Notes: generated by a model from the sequence alone, not told the origin. DNA of 64,000 nt from Fervidobacterium pennivorans (GCF_001644665.1 NZ_CP011393.1:890001-954000); one strand, 5' to 3'; shown: positions 46,695 to 56,750, counted from the first letter of the stretch. Made by a program: numbers and translations.

Positions 46695-48839
46695 GTGGAG
46701 TTCGATATTGAAAGGGTAATTTCTGAAATGACAATTGATGAAAAGATAAGCCTTTTGGTTGGTGCAGGTGTGCTTTGGTTACCTGATAATCCTGCTCCAA
46801 GGGTTAAAGGTGAGGCTGGTGAAACAAGACCCATAGAAAGGCTCGGTATCCCAGGTATGGTGCTTGCCGACGGACCGGCTGGTTTAAGGATAGACCCTGA
46901 ACGTGAAAATGATGAGAATAAATACCATGCAACAGCATTTCCCGTTGAGACTATGCTTGCTTCCACTTGGAACAGAAATCTGCTTAGAAAAGTTGGAGAA
47001 GCAATGGGAGAAGAAGTTAAAGAGTACGGTGTAGATATACTTTTAGCACCGGCAATTAACATCCACAGAAATCCTCTGTGCGGAAGAAACTTTGAATACT
47101 ATTCTGAAGACCCTCTATTAACGGGCGAAATGGCTGCGAGTTTTGTTGAAGGCGTTCAATCCCAAGGTGTTGGCGCCTGTTTAAAACATTTTGTGGTAAA
47201 CGAGCAAGAAACAAACAGGATGACTGTTGACACCATCGTTTCCAATCGTGCTTTGCGAGAGATATACCTGAAACCGTTTGAAATAGCTATTAAAAAGGCA
47301 AAACCGTGGACTGTGATGAGCTCTTACAATAAACTAAACGGTAAATATACATCCCAAAACAAATGGCTTTTAAAAGATGTGCTCCGTGACGAGTGGGGAT
47401 TTGATGGATTAGTGATGACTGATTGGTTCGCAGGTGATAACGCAGCTGAGCAAATCAAATCTTGGAACGATTTGTTAATGCCAGGAAATACGTATCAAAT
47501 TTTTAAACATAGAAGACCAGAAATCGAGGAAATTAAAGAAGCTTACGAGCGTGGAGAAATTACCGATGAAATGTTAAATGAGCGGGTAAGAACCATTTTA
47601 AAGGTGCTTGTTAAGACCCCTTCATTCAAAGGATACAAGTATTCAAACAAACCAAACCTCGATGAACATGCGAAAGTTTCATACGAAGCCGGATGTGAGG
47701 GTGTTGTTTTGCTAAAGAATGAAAATGTTTTGCCACTCTCACCAAATACAAAAATTGCACTCTTCGGAACAGGGCAAATTGAAACGATACGAGGTGGAAC
47801 AGGTAGCGGGGAGACCCACCCAAGATACACCATAAACTTCTTAGATGGTGCGATTGAAAAAGGGTTGAGAGTTGACATGGAACTGGCAGAATTTTACAGA
47901 AAAAAAGTCTCGGATTTTAGAGCCACGGATTATGTTGTAACTAAGGGTCAATGGGGTGAAGATATCATACCCAGGCTTCCTCAAGATTTCCTCAGCAAAG
48001 AAGATATTGAAAAATATGCTTCAAGAAACGATGTTGGGATATTCATCATCACAAGAATATCAGGAGAGGGTGTTGACAGAAAACTCGAAAAGGGTGACTT
48101 CTATCTTACGGATGATGAACTTAGTATAATTTCGAAACTTTCAACCACGTTCAGAAATCAGGGAAAGAAGTTCGTAGTCGTTCTAAATATAGGTTCTCCT
48201 ATCGAAGTGGAAAGCTGGAAAAATCTTTGTGATGCCATACTATTGGTTTGGCAACCAGGTCAGGAGGCAGGAAGAATCTTTGCGGATGTGATAAGTGGAA
48301 AAGTGAATCCGTCCGGAAAGCTTCCAACAACATTCCCAAAAAGATACGAAGATGTTCCATCGAGGTCGTTCCCGGGTGAACCAAAAGATAATCCGCAAGT
48401 AGTAGTTTACGACGAGGACATCTACGTCGGATACAGGTATTACGATACATTTAGAGTAGAGCCTGCTTTCGAATTTGGATTCGGACTTTCATATACAACA
48501 TTCGAATACTCTAATCTAAAGCTATACAGAGACGGTGGGGATATTGTTGTAACTTTCGAGATTAAAAACACAGGTAACATGGCTGGAAAAGAAGTTGCAC
48601 AAATTTATGTGAGGGCCCCAAGAGGAAAAATAGACAAGCCTTACCAAGAATTGAAGGGTTTTGAAAAGACGAAGTTGCTTGAACCAGGAGAAACTCAGAA
48701 AATGGAAATTAGAGTTCCCGTCTCAAGCCTTGCAAGTTTTAATGGTCATTGCTGGATAGTTGAAAAGGGGGAATACGAAATAAGAGTTGGTGCATCGTCA
48801 AGAGATATCAGATTGGTAGGTAAGTATGTACTAGACTAA
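46695..48839 (+). CDS. Glycoside hydrolase family 3 beta-glucosidase
   Basis: A 714-residue GH3 enzyme without a signal peptide, so cytoplasmic. The N-terminal barrel has ADGPAGLR, the CLKHFVVNEQE loop and the nucleophile Asp243 in VMTDWF. The alpha/beta sandwich and a C-terminal Fn3-like domain (about 600-714) follow, as in thermophilic beta-glucosidases. It would trim beta-linked glucose from imported oligosaccharides. The start is GTG 46695, six bases after AGGGAGATG. ATG 46686 lies within that site. Confidence 0.92.
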   Translation: MEFDIERVISEMTIDEKISLLVGAGVLWLPDNPAPRVKGEAGETRPIERLGIPGMVLADGPAGLRIDPERENDENKYHATAFPVETMLASTWNRNLLRKVGEAMGEEVKEYGVDILLAPAINIHRNPLCGRNFEYYSEDPLLTGEMAASFVEGVQSQGVGACLKHFVVNEQETNRMTVDTIVSNRALREIYLKPFEIAIKKAKPWTVMSSYNKLNGKYTSQNKWLLKDVLRDEWGFDGLVMTDWFAGDNAAEQIKSWNDLLMPGNTYQIFKHRRPEIEEIKEAYERGEITDEMLNERVRTILKVLVKTPSFKGYKYSNKPNLDEHAKVSYEAGCEGVVLLKNENVLPLSPNTKIALFGTGQIETIRGGTGSGETHPRYTINFLDGAIEKGLRVDMELAEFYRKKVSDFRATDYVVTKGQWGEDIIPRLPQDFLSKEDIEKYASRNDVGIFIITRISGEGVDRKLEKGDFYLTDDELSIISKLSTTFRNQGKKFVVVLNIGSPIEVESWKNLCDAILLVWQPGQEAGRIFADVISGKVNPSGKLPTTFPKRYEDVPSRSFPGEPKDNPQVVVYDEDIYVGYRYYDTFRVEPAFEFGFGLSYTTFEYSNLKLYRDGGDIVVTFEIKNTGNMAGKEVAQIYVRAPRGKIDKPYQELKGFEKTKLLEPGETQKMEIRVPVSSLASFNGHCWIVEKGEYEIRVGASSRDIRLVGKYVLD

Positions 48840-48869
48840 GTTCACAATTTTAAAAAAGGAGGTCTTGAA

Positions 48870-51800
48870 ATGGTAAGATACTACTTCGACGAGAATAAGA
48901 GATTTGTAGTTGAAAACTACAATAACTCAAAACCATTTGCAAGCTTTCTGCCCGGCATAGCTGGTAAGAAAGGGATACCGCTGTGGGTGTTTTACGTTAA
49001 CAGAGCTCAAGCAATCGCGTCTTTTGGAATTGCTCATAAAGATAACCCTATTATGGAATTCCACCCAGCTTTTAGATCTTATCAAGTTATATTCACACAC
49101 GGCTTCAGAACGTTTGTTAAAGATTTGTCTATGGATGCATTCTTTGAGCCTTTTGGAAAAGTGGTTTCCGATAAAGTTGTACAAAGGATGTATATTGCCA
49201 GGAATGAAGTCGAGATAGAAGAAATAAATAATGTATATGGTCTTAAAACAAATGTACTTTACTTCATACTGCCCCAGGAGAAGTTAGGAGCACTTATCAG
49301 AATTGTTAAATTCCAAAACATATCTAACGAAGTAAAACACTTTGAAATTCTCGATGGGCTTGCTGCACTCCTTCCTTATGGAATCAACGATTACGGTTTA
49401 AAGCATGTGGGTAACACGTTAAAGGCTTGGATGGAAGTATATAATTTGGAAAACAAGATGCCAGTATTTAAACTCAGGTCAACGGCAGAAGATGTAGCAG
49501 CTGTTTCCGAATTCAAAGAGGGCAATTTCTACGTTTCGTTCAAGATTCAGTCAGGAAAAAAGGAACTCTTAATGCCATTGGTGGATCCTGACGTTGTTTT
49601 TGGAATGAACACCTCCTATATCGAACCAGATGTTTTCATCGGTTCAAGGTTAGAAAATATAAGGAAAATGAAGCAAATCACATCGAATAGGGTGCCTTGT
49701 GCTTTCTCTCCGACCGAAGTAACACTACAACCCGGCGAAGAATTTTATATTTACACAGTTGTTGGGCATACACCTGATATAAATTTGCTGAACGAATACG
49801 CAGAAAGATTCTCAAGCCAAGAATACCTTGAAAACAAACGAAAAGAGGGTAATAAAATAATCGAAGAGATTGTTAATGATGTATGGACAAAGACTTCTTC
49901 TGATTTATTTGATGAATACACGAAACAAACTTACCTTGACAACATATTAAGGGGCGGCTATCCAGTTGTTCTGCGTGAAGGTAAAGATAGATTGGTCTAT
50001 CATATATACTCGAGGAAACATGGTGATTTAGAAAGGGATTACAACTATTTCGTGTTATTGCCAGAGTATTATTCTTCTGGTAACGCGAATTATAGAGATG
50101 TGAATCAGAACAGAAGAGAGGACGTTGTCTTCCACCCAGAGATAGGAAATTATAACATCCGATTCTTTGTCAACTTGATACAGCCGGATGGTTACAATCC
50201 ACTTGTAATAAACGGTGTCAGATACAGACTGAAACCCGAATGTGGAGGTATAAAAGAGTTCTTAAAAACAGAAATTGAAAATCCGGAGAATGTTGAAAAA
50301 TTGTTTAATTTCCTCAACGCAGGTAATCTAACACCAGGAAAATTGTTAACATTCATTGAAAAGCAAAGTATAGTTCTTAAAAACGACTTCGAGGAGTTTT
50401 TGAGGAATCTTGCAGAGTACCTTGAAGAAGAAGTAGACGCAGTTCACGGCGAAGGTTTTTGGACCGACCATTGGACTTACAACTTGGATCTCATTGAAAG
50501 TTACTTGGCAATTTACCCCGAAACAAAAGAAGAAATTCTTTTTGATGACAAATCCTACACATATTACGATAATGCAGAGTGTGTGCTTCCCAGGTCGAAA
50601 AGATATGTCTTCGTCAATGGAAAGGTAAGACAGTACAATTCTCTCTACCTTGATGAAGAAAAGAAAAGACTCATAGAATCAAGGGATAAATTCAAAAATG
50701 TCGTGAGAACAAATAAAGGAAAAGGTGAAATCTACAAAACAACGCTAATAACGAAACTCGTCAATCTGGCAGCTATAAAATTTGCAACGACAGACCCTGC
50801 GGGCGTTGGTATAGAGATGGAAGCAGGAAAGCCAGGTTGGTACGATGCATTAAACGGATTACCTGGATTATTTGGTTCTTCCGTTGCAGAAAGCTACGAG
50901 CTTCTGCGTTTAATGAATTTCATTATAGAAACATTGAAAGAATACCAACACAGGAAAGTTAACTTGCCAGTCGAAGTTATGGCGTTAATTAACAAAGAAG
51001 CCGAAATCATCGATTGGTACAATGCTTGCAATGATGATGATAAAGATTTCAAATATTGGGAAAAGATGTCCGACCTCAGGGAAACTTACCGTGAAGATGT
51101 AAAGTTTGGATTCTTGGGTGAAGAAGTTGAAATTACGGCAAATGAACTGGCAAACATCCTTGAAAAGTTCAAAGCAAAGTTGAAGTCCGCACTTGACAAA
51201 GCAATTGCCGAAAGCAACGGAATGATGCCAACTTACTATTATTACGAAGTAGAAGAATACGAAATTATCAGCGAAGAGGGTAATCAAAAATTTGTAAAAG
51301 TGCATAAGTTCAGGCAAAAGTCGATGCCATATTTCTTGGAAGGGATGGTTCGAGGATTTAAGGCTTACGGAAACAACAAGGAATTTATCAAGCAAATCCA
51401 CAGAAAAGTCAAGTCATCAGAACTCTATGACAAAAAGTTGAACATGTACAAGGTTAACGCTCCTTTGAAGGAGCAGAGCATAGAAATTGGACGTGCCAAG
51501 GCATTCACACCCGGTTGGTTGGAAAATGAATCAATATGGCTACACATGGAATACAAATACATGTTAGAACTTATAAAGAACGGCCTATACGAAGAGTTCT
51601 ATGAGGATTTCAAGAATGTAATTGTTGCCTTTATGGACCCTGAAGTATACGGAAGAAGTCCTCTGGAGAATTCTTCATTCATAGCAAGTAGTGCTAATCC
51701 TGACGAAAAAATCCACGGAACTGGTTTTGTTGCAAGGTTGAGCGGTGCAAGCGCGGAGTTTTTAAGCATGTGGAGAATAATGTTAGCAGGACAAAAGCCG

Positions 51801-52094
51801 TTTAAGTTCATCAACGGAAAACTCTTCTTGTCTTTTGAACCCATATTACCCGGTTGGTTGTTCGATGAAGAAGGAAAAGTATCGTTCAATTTCCTTGGAA
51901 AAGTAAGGGTAACTTATGTGAATCCAAAGAGGCTTGATACCTTCAAATTCGATATCTCAAAACAAAGAGTAAAGCTAATGACAACAGCGGGTGAGAAAGT
52001 AGAAATTGAGAACCACCTTATCGAAGAACCATATGCAAAGTTTGTCAGAGATGGTAAAATTGAAAGCGTAGAGATAATTTTCCTGTACGAGTAA
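48870..52094 (+). CDS. Inverting beta-glucan phosphorylase, GH161/GH149-like (GH94 relative)
   Basis: A 1074-residue cytoplasmic protein. The N-terminal third is a beta-sandwich as in GH94-type phosphorylases (FHPAFRSYQVIFTHG, IVKFQNISNE). The helical barrel has EGFWTDHWTYNLDLIESYL near residue 530 and KPGWYDALNGLPGLFG near residue 655, which hold the general-acid region. The length and the GLPGLFG block fit GH161 or GH149 beta-1,3-oligoglucan phosphorylases better than the roughly 800-residue GH94. It would release glucose 1-phosphate, saving ATP. Family choice is from memory. A GGAGG site precedes the ATG. Confidence 0.72.
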   Translation: MVRYYFDENKRFVVENYNNSKPFASFLPGIAGKKGIPLWVFYVNRAQAIASFGIAHKDNPIMEFHPAFRSYQVIFTHGFRTFVKDLSMDAFFEPFGKVVSDKVVQRMYIARNEVEIEEINNVYGLKTNVLYFILPQEKLGALIRIVKFQNISNEVKHFEILDGLAALLPYGINDYGLKHVGNTLKAWMEVYNLENKMPVFKLRSTAEDVAAVSEFKEGNFYVSFKIQSGKKELLMPLVDPDVVFGMNTSYIEPDVFIGSRLENIRKMKQITSNRVPCAFSPTEVTLQPGEEFYIYTVVGHTPDINLLNEYAERFSSQEYLENKRKEGNKIIEEIVNDVWTKTSSDLFDEYTKQTYLDNILRGGYPVVLREGKDRLVYHIYSRKHGDLERDYNYFVLLPEYYSSGNANYRDVNQNRREDVVFHPEIGNYNIRFFVNLIQPDGYNPLVINGVRYRLKPECGGIKEFLKTEIENPENVEKLFNFLNAGNLTPGKLLTFIEKQSIVLKNDFEEFLRNLAEYLEEEVDAVHGEGFWTDHWTYNLDLIESYLAIYPETKEEILFDDKSYTYYDNAECVLPRSKRYVFVNGKVRQYNSLYLDEEKKRLIESRDKFKNVVRTNKGKGEIYKTTLITKLVNLAAIKFATTDPAGVGIEMEAGKPGWYDALNGLPGLFGSSVAESYELLRLMNFIIETLKEYQHRKVNLPVEVMALINKEAEIIDWYNACNDDDKDFKYWEKMSDLRETYREDVKFGFLGEEVEITANELANILEKFKAKLKSALDKAIAESNGMMPTYYYYEVEEYEIISEEGNQKFVKVHKFRQKSMPYFLEGMVRGFKAYGNNKEFIKQIHRKVKSSELYDKKLNMYKVNAPLKEQSIEIGRAKAFTPGWLENESIWLHMEYKYMLELIKNGLYEEFYEDFKNVIVAFMDPEVYGRSPLENSSFIASSANPDEKIHGTGFVARLSGASAEFLSMWRIMLAGQKPFKFINGKLFLSFEPILPGWLFDEEGKVSFNFLGKVRVTYVNPKRLDTFKFDISKQRVKLMTTAGEKVEIENHLIEEPYAKFVRDGKIESVEIIFLYE

Positions 52095-52120
52095 ATCTGT
52101 GAAAAGGAAGGTGGTGGTAA

Positions 52121-52996
52121 ATGTTGTCTTCAAAGCTTAATTTCCTCAAATATTTGCCAGTTATAATGTCCGTTGTTTTCTTAACTATTCTAACCACAAG
52201 TTGTTTAGCATCCTTAAAGGAGTATGAGGTTATGATAAAAGATCCCAGATGGAAGTTGGTTTGGTCAGATGAGTTCGATGGTACAAAGATTGATATCACT
52301 AAGTGGAAGTACGATATCGGTAACAACAACGGTTGGGGAAATGGTGAGTGGCAATATTATACCGACGGAAAAAATGCATGGATTGAAAACGGAATGCTTG
52401 TAATTGAGGCAAGAAAAGAAACTGTAAAAGATGGCAGCAAGACTTTTAATTACACATCGACCCGTATGAAAACGGAAGGTAAGTTTACTGTTCAGTACGG
52501 AAAGATAGAAGCAAGAATAAAATTCCCTTATGGAAAAGGTCTTTGGCCAGCGTTCTGGATGCTTGGTAGCAACTTCAGGTATGTTGGTTGGCCAACTTGT
52601 GGAGAAATCGATATTGTTGAATTCTTGGGACACGATAAATGGACGGCGTATGGTACTTTGCATGGGCCTGGTTATTTTGGTTCAAACGGTATTCAAGGAA
52701 GGATAAGATTGGAACCACCAACACCAGATTTTACAAGTGATTTCCACGTTTTTGGAATAATGTGGGACGAGGAAAAGATTGTGTGGTATGTTGACAACAC
52801 AGTTTACCACATCGTTACAAAGTCAGCGATAGAGTCACGTGGAAAAGCTTGGGTGTTCGATAACGACTTTTTCATTATATTGAACCTTGCAGTTGGTGGA
52901 TATTGGCCCGGTTATCCGACAAACGAGACACCATTCCCTGCAAGAATGTATGTGGATTATGTGCGGGTCTACCAAATGGAAAGTGGTGAAGAGTAA
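52121..52996 (+). CDS. GH16 laminarinase-type endo-beta-1,3-glucanase, lipoprotein
   Basis: A 291-residue enzyme cutting inside beta-1,3-glucan chains. The signal peptide ends in the lipobox LTTSC near residue 28, so it is probably lipid-anchored. The catalytic signature EIDIVE gives nucleophile Glu162, Asp164 and acid/base Glu167. Flanking blocks LVWSDEFDG, GKGLWPAFWMLG and ILNLAVGGYWPG are those of bacterial laminarinases. It has no CBM of its own, unlike some Thermotoga laminarinases. The binding modules are encoded separately upstream. Confidence 0.92.
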   Translation: MLSSKLNFLKYLPVIMSVVFLTILTTSCLASLKEYEVMIKDPRWKLVWSDEFDGTKIDITKWKYDIGNNNGWGNGEWQYYTDGKNAWIENGMLVIEARKETVKDGSKTFNYTSTRMKTEGKFTVQYGKIEARIKFPYGKGLWPAFWMLGSNFRYVGWPTCGEIDIVEFLGHDKWTAYGTLHGPGYFGSNGIQGRIRLEPPTPDFTSDFHVFGIMWDEEKIVWYVDNTVYHIVTKSAIESRGKAWVFDNDFFIILNLAVGGYWPGYPTNETPFPARMYVDYVRVYQMESGEE

Positions 52997-53024
52997 TTAA
53001 CGATAGATTTCTGAGGTGGTTAGG

Positions 53025-54032
53025 ATGGCTAACATTAGAGACGTAGCACGGATGGCAAATGTTTCGATAGCAACAGTTTCGAGGGTTATTAATGGTAGCG
53101 AAAATGTTTCTGAAGAGACTAAGAAGAAAGTCTTGAATGCGATGAAGAAGTTAAATTACAAACCAATGATGTCGTTCAAAACAACATCCAGAGAACTGTT
53201 CAAAACCATTGGTATATTGATTCCAGATATACGCGGTTACCACTACAGCGATATCGTTATGGCCATTGAAGAATATGCTTATTCAAAAGGATTCGACGTG
53301 ATGTTAGCATTACCCAAAGGCGAACCTGATGCTGAACAGCATGTTTTGGACCAGTACTTCCGAAGAAAAGTGGATGGAGTCATTCTTGGAGAACTTTACG
53401 GAGGCAGTAAACTTATACAACGTTTTGAAAAAAGTGGTATACCAATGGTTGTCACTGATTTTGCTGTTGATGAAATTAACTTTGATACAGTAAACGTTGA
53501 TAACGTTGGAGGAGGATACGCCGCGATTAAATACCTTTACGACCATGGTCACAGGAAAATACTTTTTATCCCAGGTCCAGAAAACTCACCAGCTGCACTC
53601 GACAGAGAAAAAGGGATAAGAAAGTTCATAGATAAAGTAGGCAAAGACAACGTGGAAATATATTACGGGGTTCACAGAGGTTACAACTCAGAACATGGAT
53701 GGGTAAGCGTGGTACGCCATCTCCAAGAACACGGTCTTAATTTCACAGCGATATTTGCTGTCAATGACTGGGCAGCGATAGGTGCGATGGACGCACTGAA
53801 AGAACATGGGATAAAAGTTCCAGAGCAAGTATCGGTGATAGGTTTTGACGATGCACCATTTTCAAATTACACAAATCCAAGACTCACAACAGTTATGCAA
53901 CCCAGGTGGGAAATGGGCACAACCGCTGCTCAACTCTTAATTGAGCGTATAACAGATAAAAGAACGAGGCTACCAAGAAATATCATCCTTCCAACAAAGA
54001 TAGTTGAAAGAGAATCTGTTAGACAGACATGA
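53025..54032 (+). CDS. LacI-family transcriptional regulator
   Basis: A 335-residue regulator with an N-terminal helix-turn-helix (IRDVARMANVSIATVSRVIN), hinge helix and a periplasmic-binding-protein-like sensor domain (IGILIPDIRGYHYSDIV; VIGFDDAPFSNYTNP). It is the last gene of the 11-gene operon. It is the obvious candidate to bind the two ATGWAACATGTTWCAT sites at 28078 and 31205 and to respond to a glucan oligosaccharide (inference). ATG 53025 after GAGGTGG is preferred over GTG 53016. Confidence 0.92.
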   Translation: MANIRDVARMANVSIATVSRVINGSENVSEETKKKVLNAMKKLNYKPMMSFKTTSRELFKTIGILIPDIRGYHYSDIVMAIEEYAYSKGFDVMLALPKGEPDAEQHVLDQYFRRKVDGVILGELYGGSKLIQRFEKSGIPMVVTDFAVDEINFDTVNVDNVGGGYAAIKYLYDHGHRKILFIPGPENSPAALDREKGIRKFIDKVGKDNVEIYYGVHRGYNSEHGWVSVVRHLQEHGLNFTAIFAVNDWAAIGAMDALKEHGIKVPEQVSVIGFDDAPFSNYTNPRLTTVMQPRWEMGTTAAQLLIERITDKRTRLPRNIILPTKIVERESVRQT

Positions 54033-54047
54033 AAGATGCAAAACATT

Positions 54048-54076
54048 ATGCGGGGCGAGTTGCCCCACATTTTTTA
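54048..54076 (+). terminator. Hairpin terminator closing the island
   Basis: Arms ATGCGGGGC (54048-54056) and GCCCCACAT (54062-54070), with one mismatch, are followed by TTTTTT. It ends the large operon just before the converging minus-strand gene. Confidence 0.82.
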
Positions 54077-54083
54077 TATTTTA

Positions 54084-54362
54084 CTATTTTTGCGGTCTTT
54101 CGAACTTTATAGCATTTATTGTGACTTTGTATTTCTTTCCATCCACTACAACATCGTAAGTTATACTAAACTTCTTTGATGGAACACTGTTTAAATACTC
54201 ATTATCTATCTCTTGCCAGAACATGTTTTCGGCAATTAATTGAGCTCTCTCTTGTCTTATAGCCTCTTGTAAAGCTTCTCTTTGAGCAGGAATTGTTCCA
54301 GAAATTATTGTTAAAAGTAGCATTAAGATAATCATTGCGAAGATAAGCTCAGTGTAAAGCAT
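54084..54362 (-). CDS. Small pilin-like membrane protein
   Basis: A 92-residue protein whose N-terminus, MLYTELIFAMIILMLLLTII, resembles a type IV pilin helix, including a glutamate at position 5. The rest is a helical segment and a small beta part. If ATG 54362 (after GAGGGGG) is the start, there is no leader for a prepilin peptidase. The upstream in-frame TTG at 54392 would add an acidic leader ending in Gly, which is not the usual basic form. The function is unknown. It lies about 35 bases after nfnB in the same direction. Confidence 0.6.
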   Translation of the reverse strand: MLYTELIFAMIILMLLLTIISGTIPAQREALQEAIRQERAQLIAENMFWQEIDNEYLNSVPSKKFSITYDVVVDGKKYKVTINAIKFERPQK

Positions 54363-54426
54363 AACCCCCTCATCCCCATTGCCTATCTGCAATTAACTAT
54401 CTGTAAAAATTTGTGGTAACTATATT

Positions 54427-55857
54427 TTACTCTGTAAAGAATTTAACTATCCCCTCTGCGGCTTTTTTCCCTGCTCCCATAGCGAGGATAACAGTTGCAG
54501 AACCGGTGACGATATCGCCACCAGCAAATACCTTTGGAATGCTTGTTTGACCGAATTCGTTCGTGATGATATAACCGTATTTATTTGTCTTTAAGTCAGG
54601 AAACTGGCTAAGCAAAAATCTATTTGATTCGGTTCCTATTGCTTCGATGGCAATATCAGCTTCTATAACAAAATTGCTGTTGGGCACGGGGACCGGTTTT
54701 CTTCTACCACTATCATCTGGCTCTCCAAGTTCCATCTTTATACATTCTACCCCTATCAATTTACCACTCTCATCTCCGATATACTTAACGGGATTAGTCA
54801 AGAACAAAAATTTGATTCCTTCTTCCTTTGCGTGATGTATTTCCGCACGCCTTGCTGGCATTTCTGTTTCGGTTCTTCTGTATACCACCGTAACCTGTGC
54901 TCCAAGTCTTAAAGCACTTCTAGCTGCATCCATTGCGGTATTCCCACCACCCACAACTACTACTCTTTTCCCAGCCTTTATAGGAGTGTCGTATTCTGGA
55001 AATTTATACGCTTTCATTAGATTCACCCGCGTGAGGAACTCGTTTGCAGAATAAACACCGTTGAGCTCACTTCCGGGAATACCCATGAATTTCGGAGTTC
55101 CAGCTCCAACTCCAACAAAAACCGCATCGTATCTTTCAAGCAGTTCTTTCGGATGTATTGCATAGCCAACAGGAATGTTTTTGAATAACTCTACACCAAG
55201 CGTTTCAAGTTGAATTACTTCGCGTTTCACTATCTCTTTAGGAAGTCTGAACTCAGGTATTCCATAGACAAGCACACCACCGAACTCGTGTAATGCTTCG
55301 TAAACGTGCACTTTAATACCCAGTTTCCCGAGTTCTGATGCAACGGTCAGCCCCGCCGGACCAGACCCGACGACTGCAACTTTCTTAGACTTCAAGGCTG
55401 ATACTTTAGTAGGGGTATTTTTTAATATATCGAGGATACTCTTGAAATCTCGAACCTTGCCTAACTCGTCATCAAAGCCTTCTTGATTTGCAAAATCAGC
55501 TACGAACCTTTCCAAAGCTCCAATATTTATTGGTTTACCTATTTTGTTCAGAACGCAGGCACCTTCACACTGAATTTCCTGAGGACACACACGACCACAG
55601 ATAGCAGGTAGGTAGTTATAACTTTTGAGAATTTCATACGATTTTTTCAAATTTCCTCTGACTATCTCTCTTATAAACCCAGGGATATCAATTCCAACGG
55701 GACAACCTGAAACACAGGTTGGAACTTTACATTGCAAACATCTTTGCGCTTCCTGATGTGCCAATTCAAACGTATAACCAAGAGAAACTTCCGTGAAGTT
55801 TTTCTTTCTCTCCGATGGCTCGAGTTCAGGCACAGGAATTCTGTCTTTTACAGCCAC
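54427..55857 (-). CDS. nfnB: NfnB, large subunit of the bifurcating NADH-dependent ferredoxin:NADP oxidoreductase
   Basis: A 476-residue GltD-like flavoprotein. The N-terminal Cys-rich part (CLQCKVPTCVSGCPVG and CGRVCPQEIQCEGAC) binds two [4Fe-4S] clusters. An FAD Rossmann motif GSGPAGLTVASELG is near residue 165, and the NADPH motif VVGGGNTAMDAARSAL is near residue 305. With NfnA it couples ferredoxin and NADH oxidation to NADP reduction by electron bifurcation. Alone it would look like the glutamate synthase small subunit, but the overlapping NfnA gene decides the call. Its ATG overlaps nfnA by 10 bases. Confidence 0.92.
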   Translation of the reverse strand: MAVKDRIPVPELEPSERKKNFTEVSLGYTFELAHQEAQRCLQCKVPTCVSGCPVGIDIPGFIREIVRGNLKKSYEILKSYNYLPAICGRVCPQEIQCEGACVLNKIGKPINIGALERFVADFANQEGFDDELGKVRDFKSILDILKNTPTKVSALKSKKVAVVGSGPAGLTVASELGKLGIKVHVYEALHEFGGVLVYGIPEFRLPKEIVKREVIQLETLGVELFKNIPVGYAIHPKELLERYDAVFVGVGAGTPKFMGIPGSELNGVYSANEFLTRVNLMKAYKFPEYDTPIKAGKRVVVVGGGNTAMDAARSALRLGAQVTVVYRRTETEMPARRAEIHHAKEEGIKFLFLTNPVKYIGDESGKLIGVECIKMELGEPDDSGRRKPVPVPNSNFVIEADIAIEAIGTESNRFLLSQFPDLKTNKYGYIITNEFGQTSIPKVFAGGDIVTGSATVILAMGAGKKAAEGIVKFFTE

Positions 55858-56720
55858 GAGATATCACCAACTTTTTCCAAGAACTTCTCCAATACTTCTT
55901 TCTCCTCTTCCCTGTATTGTTGTAACCTTCTTATGAAGCTATCCCAATCAACGTACCTTCCATCGAATTCAGGACCATCAACACAAACGTATTTAATCTC
56001 TTCCTTTACGCTTCCTTCTTCTTCTTTTCTTAAAAGCACCCTACATCCCCCACACATGCCTGTTCCATCAACCATAATTGCATTTAGTGATACCAAAATA
56101 GGTACGTTATATTCAGAAGCTATTTTACTTGTTGCCTTCATCATTACAGCAGGTCCTACAGACCATATCATATTCGGTTTTTCTATCTCAAACTCTTTCA
56201 ACATCCCATCTACAACCGTTCCTTTTATTCCTTCGCTTCCATCATCTGTGCAAACCACAACTTTGTCCGCAAAAGCAAATTCGTTTTTAAGAATCAATTC
56301 TGAAGATGTTTTAGCACCAAGGATTACCACAACTACATTACCTGCATTTTTGAGAGCTTTCGCTATGGGAAGTATAGCAGCTATACCTACACCGCCACCG
56401 ATGACTATAACCTTTCCGTAGTAGTTGATTTCACTTGGTTTACCCAAAGGTCCCACAACATCGAAAAGCTGTTCTTTTTCATTCTTCATACAGAGCTCAA
56501 TTGTAGATTTCCCTACAGCTTTCACTACGATGCGAAAAGCACTACCATATGAGTCAGCAATTGTTATAGGTATTCTTTCCCCCTTTTCTGAAGTCCTGAT
56601 TATCACAAACTGACCGGGCTTAGCATTTCCTGCGATGAGTTCGTTGTCTATCCAAAATTCGTAAGTCCCTTTTGCAAGTCTACTTTTGGAAATTATTATG
56701 TTTCTTTGAATTTCATTCAT
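55848..56720 (-). CDS. nfnA: NfnA, small subunit of the ferredoxin:NADP oxidoreductase
   Basis: A 290-residue ferredoxin-NADP reductase-like protein, related to the PyrK/DHOD electron-transfer subunits. It has an FAD-binding barrel (GQFVIIRTSEKGERIPIT), an NAD-binding fold (VIGGGVGIAAILPIAKAL) and a C-terminal [2Fe-2S] site with GTGMCGGCR and a later YVC. NADH binds here in the NfnAB complex. A GGAG site precedes the ATG. It follows the chemoreceptor gene by 30 bases and so probably shares its transcript. Confidence 0.92.
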   Translation of the reverse strand: MNEIQRNIIISKSRLAKGTYEFWIDNELIAGNAKPGQFVIIRTSEKGERIPITIADSYGSAFRIVVKAVGKSTIELCMKNEKEQLFDVVGPLGKPSEINYYGKVIVIGGGVGIAAILPIAKALKNAGNVVVVILGAKTSSELILKNEFAFADKVVVCTDDGSEGIKGTVVDGMLKEFEIEKPNMIWSVGPAVMMKATSKIASEYNVPILVSLNAIMVDGTGMCGGCRVLLRKEEEGSVKEEIKYVCVDGPEFDGRYVDWDSFIRRLQQYREEEKEVLEKFLEKVGDISWL

Positions 56721-56750
56721 CCCTATACACTCCTAAGGATTTGTTTTTGT

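Noticed and set aside
54427-55857. Glutamate synthase small subunit (gltD)
   Set aside because: No large subunit is nearby, and the overlapping FNR-like gene fits NfnA, so NfnB is the better call.
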